Shown one piece after another: positions 1-5,092 of a stretch of 5,092 nucleotides of DNA. The DNA lies in contig JAGLNY010000376.1 of NCBI GenBank assembly GCA_023139255.1, positions 1 through 5,092 on the forward strand. Direction: 5' to 3'. Origin of the DNA: Spirochaetales bacterium. GTDB lineage: Bacteria; Spirochaetota; Spirochaetia; JABMQR01. The translations under genes were made by a program, and so were the position numbers. Below the pieces are notes generated by a model that was not told where the DNA came from, did not search any database, and saw only the letters and a list, made by a program, of their open reading frames with translations. Numbering within the stretch: position 1 is the first letter of the stretch; every line of letters starts with the position of its first letter.

Positions 1-1775
1 TCCCAAGGTCTACCGTGAATTGGCCTGGATTCAAGTTTTTTCATATTTAACCCATAATCAGCCATTATTTTTAAACAGGTAAACAATGCTCCTGGTTTAT
101 CCGGTGTAGAGAAAACAATAACCCCTCTGTTGGGCTTTATACTACCTGAGACTGCCTCAGACTTCTCTTCTCTGGTTATAATATAAAATCGCGTATAATT
201 TCTTGGGTTAGTCTCAATCCCCTCTTTCAAGATAGACATTCCATAGTAAGCGGCAGTTTTTTCACCTGCAATTGCAGCATATTCAGGGTCTTTTTGCTCT
301 GCTATATATGCCACTGCTCCGGCCGTATCAAAGAAAGGAGTACGTTCTATATTGGGGTACTTATCAAGAAATTCCGCACACTGAGCAAGCCCCTGTGGAT
401 GAGAAAAAACTTTTCTGAGTTTTTCCGGATTTGTCCCGGCCATCCCAATCAGGTTGTGAGAAATCCTTATCTGCTGTTCACCAATAACTGATATATCCGG
501 ATGACGCATAAGCAGATCAAAGTTATCATTAATGGTCCCGGCTAATGAGTTCTCAACCGGTAGAATTCCGCATAAGGCATCACCGCTCATAACAGCAGAA
601 AAAACATCTGAAAATTGTCTGCATGGTTTAGCCTCAAGACGATCACCAAAGAATCTTTCAAGTGCAATTTCGCTGTATGCTCCCCGGACTCCCTGGAATG
701 CCGCTTTCGCACGTTCTTCATGCGGCGTACTTTTTATGGTTACAGGTTGATAGTGAGGAATCTGTTCAATGGATTTACCGATTACAGGGGCCAATGCCTG
801 AATATCGCGCATGAGTTTCTCAAACTGTTCCGGGAACAGAGACTGGGGTCCGTCAGAAAGCGCCTTGTCAGGTGCATTGTGAACTTCAATCATCAACCCG
901 TCTGCACCAGCGGCTACTGCAGCAAGCCCCATAGGAATTACTTTTTCCCTTAAGCCTGTTGCATGGCTCGGGTCAACGATAATAGGCAGATGACTCAATT
1001 TATTCACAACAGGAATAGCACTAAGATCCAGTGTGTTCCGGGTAGAAGGCTCGAATGTCCTGATGCCTCTCTCACAGAGAATTACATTATCTGTCCCATT
1101 AGCCATCAGATATTCCGCTGCCATCAGCCATTCCTCAATTGTGGCAGCCATTCCCCGTTTTAGGACAACTGGTTTCCCGACTTTACCTACTTCCTTGAGA
1201 AGCTCATAATTCTGCATATTTCTTGCCCCAATCTGGAAAATATCAACATACTTTGTCATCATCTCCACATGAAGAGGGCTAACTATTTCACTCGTTATTT
1301 GCAGGCCGTATTCATTTCCTGCTTCTTTCATGATTATAAGGCCTTCCTCACCCAGACCCTGAAAAGCATATGGTGAAGTCCTTGGTTTAAATGCACCACC
1401 GCGTAGAATTACTGCGCCGGCTTCGCTTACAGATTTTGCAATAGCAAACATTTGTTCACGGCTCTCTACAGCACAAGGACCGGCGAAAACCGCGATTCGA
1501 TTACCGCCAATTTTAATCTTATCAATTTGAACAATGGTATCTTCTTTTTTCATTTCCCGGGAGGCAAGTTTATAAGGCCGTGATATGGGAATTACTTTTA
1601 CCACACCACTTAGGAGTTCCACTTCTCTTTGGTCTATACGAGCTACTCCTACGGCTCCAAAAATTGTCTTTTCCTCTCCAATAATTTCCCTTACCTGAAA
1701 ATTCTTTTGTTCAAGAAATTCTTTTATTAAATCTTTTTGCCGGGAAGTAATATCTTTCTTCAATATTATAATCAT
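1..1775 (-). CDS. Fused DAHP synthase - prephenate dehydratase (ACT domain), 3' end cut by window edge
   Basis: The frame is open for 591 codons from ATG at 1775 to the window edge, with no frameshift. Residues 1-75 look like the ferredoxin-like N-terminal domain of Thermotoga-type (class I beta) DAHP synthases. Residues about 90-335 are the catalytic barrel, which condenses phosphoenolpyruvate and erythrose 4-phosphate. It shows AGPCAVES (Cys101), RGGAFKPRTSP (125-135), KRG (206-208), CERGIR (234-239), DPSH (268-271, His271), EVHNAP (Glu297) and Asp308. Cys101, His271, Glu297 and Asp308 match the family's metal ligands. After a linker of about 20 residues comes prephenate dehydratase (from about 357): AFQGVRGAYSE, LPVENS (405-410) and the catalytic TRF triad (528-530). 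An ACT domain follows from about 549, with GALF (562-565) and ESRP (582-585), the phenylalanine-binding motifs. The end of the ACT domain lies outside the window. No AroQ chorismate mutase (about 90 residues) fits between the halves. An in-frame TAG 12 bases upstream fixes 1775 as the earliest ATG start. Enzyme identities are secure; joint regulation by phenylalanine is inferred. Confidence 0.95.
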   Translation of the reverse strand, partial: MIIILKKDITSRQKDLIKEFLEQKNFQVREIIGEEKTIFGAVGVARIDQREVELLSGVVKVIPISRPYKLASREMKKEDTIVQIDKIKIGGNRIAVFAGPCAVESREQMFAIAKSVSEAGAVILRGGAFKPRTSPYAFQGLGEEGLIIMKEAGNEYGLQITSEIVSPLHVEMMTKYVDIFQIGARNMQNYELLKEVGKVGKPVVLKRGMAATIEEWLMAAEYLMANGTDNVILCERGIRTFEPSTRNTLDLSAIPVVNKLSHLPIIVDPSHATGLREKVIPMGLAAVAAGADGLMIEVHNAPDKALSDGPQSLFPEQFEKLMRDIQALAPVIGKSIEQIPHYQPVTIKSTPHEERAKAAFQGVRGAYSEIALERFFGDRLEAKPCRQFSDVFSAVMSGDALCGILPVENSLAGTINDNFDLLMRHPDISVIGEQQIRISHNLIGMAGTNPEKLRKVFSHPQGLAQCAEFLDKYPNIERTPFFDTAGAVAYIAEQKDPEYAAIAGEKTAAYYGMSILKEGIETNPRNYTRFYIITREEKSEAVSGSIKPNRGVIVFSTPDKPGALFTCLKIMADYGLNMKKLESRPIHGRPW

Positions 1776-1781
1776 AAATCT

Positions 1782-1810
1782 AAACTAGTGGGATTAAGAA
1801 TAGGTGTCAA
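1782..1810 (-). promoter_or_regulatory. Sigma-70-like promoter of the DAHP synthase fusion gene
   Basis: On the minus strand a perfect -35 box TTGACA (1805-1810) is followed after 17 bases by TAGTTT (1782-1787), a weak -10 box matching 3 of 6 consensus bases. Only six bases separate the -10 from the ATG at 1775, so the predicted transcription start falls on or next to the start codon. The -35 box and ideal spacing make this the best promoter candidate in the window. No Shine-Dalgarno sequence precedes the ATG, which fits a leaderless message. Confidence 0.6.
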
Positions 1811-1860
1811 GGCGGTATTATGCAGGTCCACAGCCTTTTCCTGGATAACTCCTGCAAAAA

Positions 1861-1870
1861 AACAATTGTT
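1861..1870. repeat. Perfect 10-bp palindrome in the divergent promoter region
   Basis: AACAATTGTT reads identically on both strands and follows a run of A residues. It sits between the two divergent genes and overlaps the proposed -35 box of nth. It could be a regulator site, but a single short AT-rich palindrome may be chance. The rest of the 131-base region between the genes holds only the two proposed promoters. Confidence 0.3.
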
Positions 1871-1895
1871 CAGGAATTTTTGTGATTTTTATGGT
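1866..1895 (+). promoter_or_regulatory. Possible promoter of nth
   Basis: TTGTTC (1866-1871) and TATGGT (1890-1895) are separated by 18 bases, matching 3 of 6 and 4 of 6 consensus bases. Transcription would start near 1902, giving a leader of about five bases. An alternative -10, TAAAAC (1895-1900), would put the start on the ATG itself but lacks a good -35 box. Support is modest. Confidence 0.3.
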
Positions 1896-1906
1896 AAAAC
1901 ACACTA

Positions 1907-2584
1907 ATGAATGAAAAAAAATTCACTATAGGTTATTGGGATTCTATTTTCAATCATTTTTCCTCTACTTTAAAGTCCCTGGGGACAAACCTTCCTTCTG
2001 TATCAGAAATTGCATCATCAAGTAGAGATCCTTTCAGGGTTCTCATATCAACAATTATTTCCCTGAGAACCAAGGATGCCGTTACTTTGGAAGCCTCTAC
2101 TCGTTTATTTTCACAGGCAGACACTCCTTCCTCCATTCTCTCATTGAAATCTGAAGAAATTCAAAATCTTATTTACCCGGCCGGGTTTTATAGAACAAAG
2201 GCTAAAAACATTTTATCTGTTTCCAGGATTTTAATTGAACAATACGATGGTAAAGTTCCATCCAAAAGAGAGCTGCTGCTCGCTTTACCAGGTGTAGGCG
2301 TTAAAACAGCCAATTTAACTCTAAATCTTGGTTTTGGAATTGATGCTATTTGTGTTGATACTCATGTTCACCGGATATCAAACAGGTGTGGTTGGATTAA
2401 GACAAAAACTCCTGAAGAGTCAGAAAAGGCACTGGAACAGATCATGCCGCGAAAATACTGGATCCCCCTTAATGAAATGCTCGTTTCATACGGCCAGCAG
2501 CTTTGCACACCTGTTTCCCCACACTGTTCCAAATGTCCCATCCAGGGAGATTGTCCGAAGATAGGGGTAACCAAAACAAGATAA
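1907..2584 (+). CDS. nth: Endonuclease III, [4Fe-4S] base-excision repair glycosylase/AP lyase
   Basis: This 225-residue protein has the size and architecture of endonuclease III, which removes oxidised pyrimidines from DNA and nicks abasic sites by beta-elimination. The helix-hairpin-helix LPGVGVKTAN (127-136) carries the catalytic lysine K133, and the catalytic aspartate is D151 in VDTH. The C-terminal iron-sulfur loop has the exact family spacing C-X6-C-X2-C-X5-C (C200, C207, C210, C216). The N-terminal segment ISLRTKD (51-57) takes the place of the E. coli LSAQATD motif, as in the more distant Nth branches. An in-frame TAA at 1895-1897 rules out an earlier start; a second ATG at 1911 is out of frame. 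No Shine-Dalgarno is visible. The gene lies 50 bases upstream of the radical SAM/HhH gene on the same strand, suggesting a DNA-repair pair. Enzyme class is secure; exact substrate preference cannot be read from the sequence. Confidence 0.95.
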   Translation: MNEKKFTIGYWDSIFNHFSSTLKSLGTNLPSVSEIASSSRDPFRVLISTIISLRTKDAVTLEASTRLFSQADTPSSILSLKSEEIQNLIYPAGFYRTKAKNILSVSRILIEQYDGKVPSKRELLLALPGVGVKTANLTLNLGFGIDAICVDTHVHRISNRCGWIKTKTPEESEKALEQIMPRKYWIPLNEMLVSYGQQLCTPVSPHCSKCPIQGDCPKIGVTKTR

Positions 2585-2599
2585 TTGAGTCAAAGCTGC

Positions 2600-2628
2600 T
2601 TGTTTATTTACTTAACGTATGTTACCAT
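2600..2628 (+). promoter_or_regulatory. Possible internal promoter before the radical SAM gene
   Basis: TTGTTT (2600-2605) and TACCAT (2623-2628) are 17 bases apart, with 3 of 6 and 4 of 6 matches to consensus. The -10 box ends seven bases before the ATG at 2635, the same geometry as at two other genes here. Each box is weak alone, and the gene could instead be transcribed from the nth promoter; the repeated geometry is the main support. Confidence 0.25.
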
Positions 2629-2634
2629 GTTCTT

Positions 2635-3756
2635 ATGGATGTGGTAGATAAATTAAACCTTCTTGCACAGGATGCCCAATATGATCTTGCCTGCGCATGC
2701 GGTACAAAAAACAATAACGATCACCGTAAAAGGGGGAAAGACGGTAACTGGCTCTATCCGATAACCGTTCCTGGCGGCGGTAGCGGTATTTTATTGAAAA
2801 CTCTGGTAACCAACGCCTGTACCAGTGACTGTAAATACTGCCCTTTACGTCTTAACGGTAATAATCGACGTGTAAGCATCTCTCCAGATAATCTTGCGGC
2901 CTTCTTTATAGATCTCTGCCGGAGAAAAAATCTTATTGGTATTTTTCTCAGCTCCGGTCTGCTTGATAAAGCCGATAATTCCATGCAGCTGCTCATCGAT
3001 ACTGCCTCTATTCTCAGATACAAATATCGATATAGGGGATATATACATTTAAAAATTATTCCGGGAGCATCAAACGCAGCAATTGTAAAAGCTGTTTCTT
3101 TGTCGTCTGCTGTATCCTTAAATATAGAGACCCCTGGAGAAGCATATTTTTCTAAACTTTCATCTCACAAAAAATATTCCACTGATATTATTGAACCGAT
3201 CAAACTTATCAGTGCCTTAACAGAAAAAGGCTCCCGATACAAAAGAGTTTCTACTTCAACACAATTTATTGTTGGAGCCTCAGATGAACCTGATCAGGAA
3301 ATATTAAAATACATGTGGGGATTATATGACCGGCTGAATTTCAACAGGATCTATTTTTCTGCCTACCAGAAGGGTTTAGGGATTCAGGATATCCCAGGGG
3401 AAAATGTAATTCAACAATCTCCCGATGACATATTTATCCGGGAGCACCGTTTATACCAAAGTGATTTTCTTATGAGATCTTACGGATTTACTTATCAGGA
3501 TTTCCAGTTCGGTTCAGAGGGAAACCTGGATCTTTCCAAAGATCCAAAACAGCAATGGGCAGATGCACATCCCGATTTTTTTCCGGTTTCCATTAAACGC
3601 AGCTCAAAAGAAGAGCTGTTGAGAGTTCCCGGTTTAGGACCTGTTATTGTTAAAAGAATCGTAAAACACAGAAAATCAACTCCAATAAGCTCATTAGATT
3701 CGATTAAAATACCAAAACACCTTTTACAAAAAGCGACACCATACCTTACAGCATAG
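2635..3756 (+). CDS. Radical SAM protein with C-terminal helix-hairpin-helix, putative DNA repair/modification (COG4277/TIGR03916-like)
   Basis: With the ATG at 2635 the protein has 373 residues. The N-terminus MDVVDKLNLLAQDAQYDLAC resembles the start of the predicted DNA repair/modification radical SAM family. CTSDCKYC (C62, C66, C69) is the CX3CX2C motif that binds the [4Fe-4S] cluster used to cleave S-adenosylmethionine. The barrel continues through LSSG (105-108), GYIHLKIIPGAS (135-146) and SLNIETP (161-167). The C-terminus (about 325-345, VPGLGPVIVKRIVKHR) is a helix-hairpin-helix, a non-specific DNA-binding element, which supports action on DNA or nucleic acid. Further cysteines C20 and C22 lie near the N-terminus. 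An earlier in-frame ATG at 2503 would add 44 residues and overlap nth by 82 bases; it was rejected because that extension reads like out-of-frame nth sequence. The family's reaction is not established to my knowledge. Related proteins are known to pair with a DUF4130 (TIGR03915) partner, not visible here. The 3' end overlaps the convergent transporter gene. Confidence 0.88.
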   Translation: MDVVDKLNLLAQDAQYDLACACGTKNNNDHRKRGKDGNWLYPITVPGGGSGILLKTLVTNACTSDCKYCPLRLNGNNRRVSISPDNLAAFFIDLCRRKNLIGIFLSSGLLDKADNSMQLLIDTASILRYKYRYRGYIHLKIIPGASNAAIVKAVSLSSAVSLNIETPGEAYFSKLSSHKKYSTDIIEPIKLISALTEKGSRYKRVSTSTQFIVGASDEPDQEILKYMWGLYDRLNFNRIYFSAYQKGLGIQDIPGENVIQQSPDDIFIREHRLYQSDFLMRSYGFTYQDFQFGSEGNLDLSKDPKQQWADAHPDFFPVSIKRSSKEELLRVPGLGPVIVKRIVKHRKSTPISSLDSIKIPKHLLQKATPYLTA

Positions 3757-4690
3757 GTTCTGTATGTTTACTGCTGCTTATTTTGTCAGTATTTTCTCTC
3801 CTTATCTGCGCTAATAGAACACCAGCGAGAATAACTGCCATTCCTGCAATTTTAAAGATCGAAAAATACTCTTTGAAAAATACAAATGATACAAACGCAG
3901 TCACAACCGGAACAAGATTTATAAAACCATTTGTCCGGGCCGGCCCAAGCTTTTGAATTCCATAATTAAGAAATATAAAAGCCAGACTTGAAGCAAACAC
4001 AGACAGAAAAACAATACTAATTATTGTTTTTGTACTCGGTACAACTGTTAAAAAGTCCTTTGCTTCAAGGCATAAGAACACTGGTATAAAGAAAAACAAT
4101 CCAAATGTATTCTGGACAGCAGTTATCGTCAGAGCAGAATACTTATAAGGTATTTTCTTAACAATAATAGTATAGAATACTGCGGCAAATACAGATCCAA
4201 ACAGTAAAAGTAATCCCTGTACAGTAAAACTTTTCTCCGCAGTATTGGAATCAGAAAAAACAACCAGCAGAAATACCCCGGCAAAAGAGAGAACCAACCC
4301 TGCAAAATTAAATAACGTTAGTTTTTCCCGTATAAATACTCGGGAAATCACCGGGGTAAAAACTGGTATGGTTGCAATAATTAATGACGACACCGCAGCC
4401 GATACTGAACGCAGCCCATAAGTCTCTAAAAGAAAATAGAGGAAGGGTTGAAATAGGGCAATTGAAAGAAACAGAGGGATATCTTTTTTAAGTGGAATTG
4501 AACGTTTTCCATATAGTAACACATTGCACGTCATTAATATAAATGAAGAAACAACAAGTCGTAACGTAATTAAGGTTACGGGATTATACTCTTTCAGGGC
4601 AACTTTTGTTACTGGAAAAGAAATCCCGTAAAACACCATCGCGAGAACCACTAATGTTACTGCCTTTGCATTATTTTCATTTTCCTTCAT
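3746..4690 (-). CDS. EamA/DMT-family inner-membrane transporter
   Basis: This 314-residue protein is strongly hydrophobic, with about ten membrane helices (roughly 10-28, 38-58, 71-90, 97-116, 127-145, 157-176, 187-206, 222-242, 254-272, 278-296). This is the usual size and topology of the drug/metabolite transporter superfamily. The two-fold EamA duplication is visible: FIREKLTLFNFAGLVLSFAG (119-138) in the first half matches FFKEYFSIFKIAGMAVILAG (271-290) in the second. The first helix has the typical FYGISFPVTKVAL. The C-terminus is a short polar tail. The substrate cannot be read from the sequence; EamA proteins export or import amino acids, nucleosides, sugars or other small metabolites. 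The gene runs convergent to the radical SAM gene and overlaps its end by 11 bases, and it diverges from yigZ. No Shine-Dalgarno precedes the ATG at 4690. Family assignment is firm, function open. Confidence 0.93.
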   Translation of the reverse strand: MKENENNAKAVTLVVLAMVFYGISFPVTKVALKEYNPVTLITLRLVVSSFILMTCNVLLYGKRSIPLKKDIPLFLSIALFQPFLYFLLETYGLRSVSAAVSSLIIATIPVFTPVISRVFIREKLTLFNFAGLVLSFAGVFLLVVFSDSNTAEKSFTVQGLLLLFGSVFAAVFYTIIVKKIPYKYSALTITAVQNTFGLFFFIPVFLCLEAKDFLTVVPSTKTIISIVFLSVFASSLAFIFLNYGIQKLGPARTNGFINLVPVVTAFVSFVFFKEYFSIFKIAGMAVILAGVLLAQIRRENTDKISSSKHTEPML

Positions 4691-4700
4691 TAAGATAAAG

Positions 4701-4729
4701 AGTATATCGAGACCTCGCTATCATAGCAA
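4701..4729 (-). promoter_or_regulatory. Sigma-70-like promoter of the EamA transporter
   Basis: On the minus strand TTGCTA (4724-4729, 4 of 6) and TATACT (4701-4706, 5 of 6) are separated by exactly 17 bases. Transcription should begin near 4694, leaving a leader of only about four bases before the ATG at 4690, too short for a Shine-Dalgarno sequence. Confidence 0.5.
4708..4727. repeat. Two adjacent small dyads inside the transporter promoter
   Basis: CGAGACCTCG (4708-4717; four-base arms) and GCTATCATAGC (4717-4727; five-base arms around a central C) lie side by side. Together they fill the spacer between the -10 and -35 boxes and run into the -35 box. A repressor bound here would block the promoter. 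The arms are short, so this is only a candidate operator. Confidence 0.3.
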
Positions 4730-4749
4730 TAAAATTAATTGCCTGTTTT

Positions 4750-4774
4750 TATTAACTTGTTAATTATTAACCTG
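4750..4774. repeat. Direct repeat and inverted repeat between divergent promoters
   Basis: TATTAACTTG (4750-4759) recurs as TATTAACCTG (4765-4774), one mismatch in ten, with start-to-start spacing of 15 bases. Within the same stretch ATTAAC and GTTAAT (4751-4764) form an inverted repeat around TT. The stretch lies upstream of both proposed -35 boxes of the divergent transporter and yigZ genes, a natural place for a shared regulator. The sequence is AT-rich, so chance is a real alternative. Confidence 0.3.
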
Positions 4775-4785
4775 GGTTGTTGGGT

Positions 4786-4815
4786 ATGCATAGTTGAAAT
4801 ATACATTTAATGCAT
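4786..4815. repeat. Pair of ATGCAT palindromes around the yigZ -35 box
   Basis: ATGCAT occurs at 4786-4791 and again at 4810-4815, 24 bases apart. One copy lies just upstream of the proposed -35 box and the other inside the spacer of the yigZ promoter. Such a pair could be a binding site, but six-base palindromes are common and support is weak. Confidence 0.2.
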
Positions 4816-4823
4816 GGTACTAT
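4794..4823 (+). promoter_or_regulatory. Sigma-70-like promoter of the yigZ-like gene
   Basis: TTGAAA (4794-4799, 5 of 6) and TACTAT (4818-4823, 4 of 6) are separated by 18 bases. The -10 ends seven bases before the ATG at 4830, so transcription would begin on the A of the start codon. No Shine-Dalgarno is present, which agrees with a leaderless message. Confidence 0.45.
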
Positions 4824-4829
4824 TAAGTT

Positions 4830-5092
4830 ATGCTTATTCCATTACATACAATTTCGGTAGAAATAGTAATAAAGAAATCTAAATTTATTGCTATTGCTGT
4901 CCCAATAGAGTCCGCTGATCAGGCAAAAAACATCATTTCACTTACAAAAAAAGAGCATCCCGATGCTTCACATGTTGTACATGCCTATATTTTGGGAAAA
5001 AATAGAGATATTTTTAGCATGAGTGATGATCGGGAACCCCGAAACACTGCTGGAAGACCAGTCCTGGAAGTTCTTAAAGGCAGCGGCATAAC
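4830..5092 (+). CDS. yigZ: YigZ/IMPACT (UPF0029) family protein, N-terminal part, cut by window edge
   Basis: The 87 visible codons match the N-terminal domain of the YigZ/IMPACT family, whose members are usually about 200 residues. The IKKSKFIA segment (14-21), the HPDASHVVHAY region (43-53) and the hallmark SDDREPRNTAGRPVLEVLKG (65-84) are all present and in order. The family is widespread and related to eukaryotic IMPACT, a regulator of translation control through GCN2; the bacterial role is unsettled. Two small departures from the usual pattern are visible: SDDREP in place of the common SDDGEP, and HVVHAY where many members have a cysteine before the AY. The ATG at 4830 gives the expected N-terminus. 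The gene diverges from the EamA transporter; the rest of it lies beyond the window. Confidence 0.85.
   Translation, partial: MLIPLHTISVEIVIKKSKFIAIAVPIESADQAKNIISLTKKEHPDASHVVHAYILGKNRDIFSMSDDREPRNTAGRPVLEVLKGSGI

Noticed and set aside
294..1163. Four plus-strand ORFs (294-491, 532-750, 615-953, 963-1163)
   Set aside because: They lie inside the minus-strand DAHP synthase-prephenate dehydratase gene, overlap each other, and have no recognisable domains; the minus-strand frame carries all the family motifs.
1..1775. Possibility that the left gene is two adjacent genes or a pseudogene
   Set aside because: All 591 codons were read in one frame without a stop, and both halves keep their catalytic motifs, so a real fusion is the simplest reading.
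1851..1888. Possible hairpin from the A-rich and T-rich runs (CAAAAA and TTTTTG) in the divergent region
   Set aside because: The stem is only about six A/T-rich pairs around a long loop, and the site is in a promoter region where a terminator or attenuator is not expected.
1954..2574. ORFs at 1954-2136 (minus), 2328-2564 (plus) and 2368-2574 (minus)
   Set aside because: All are inside nth, whose frame has the catalytic and iron-sulfur motifs; the short products look like shadow translations.
2503..2634. 44-residue N-terminal extension of the radical SAM protein from ATG at 2503
   Set aside because: It overlaps the 3' end of nth by 82 bases and reads as out-of-frame nth sequence, whereas the protein from 2635 begins as the family does.
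2754..3048. Minus-strand ORFs at 2754-3023 and 2845-3048
   Set aside because: They are antisense to the radical SAM domain, overlap each other and show no known features.

Overview
This 5.1 kb window is an ordinary-looking, gene-dense bacterial chromosome segment. It is moderately AT-rich, with no sign of mobile elements, CRISPR or RNA genes. The gene set and several sequence idioms (LRTKD in the endonuclease III, a COG4277-type radical SAM protein, a YigZ-type protein) would fit a free-living spirochaete or another deep-branching anaerobe. That assignment is from general impression and is tentative. All five genes start with ATG, and none has a convincing Shine-Dalgarno sequence.

Layout. 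Minus strand 1-1775: a long ORF, cut by the left edge, joining a complete DAHP synthase (first step of the shikimate pathway) to a prephenate dehydratase with an ACT domain (late step of phenylalanine synthesis), with no chorismate mutase between them. 1776-1906: a divergent promoter region. Plus strand 1907-2584: endonuclease III (nth). Plus strand 2635-3756: a radical SAM protein with a C-terminal helix-hairpin-helix, of a family suspected to act in DNA repair or modification. Minus strand 3746-4690: a ten-helix EamA/DMT transporter whose end overlaps that of the radical SAM gene by 11 bp. 4691-4829: a second divergent promoter region with small repeats. Plus strand 4830-5092: the N-terminal part of a YigZ/IMPACT family protein, cut by the right edge. 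No stretch over 300 bases lacks a gene.

The genes form three functional groups: aromatic amino acid synthesis with probable built-in phenylalanine feedback, a likely DNA-repair pair (nth plus the radical SAM/HhH protein), and a transporter diverging from yigZ. The two most notable observations are the DAHP synthase-prephenate dehydratase fusion and the promoter geometry: sigma-70-like elements lie so close to the start codons that several mRNAs look leaderless or nearly so. Both rest on reading the sequence; no database search was possible.
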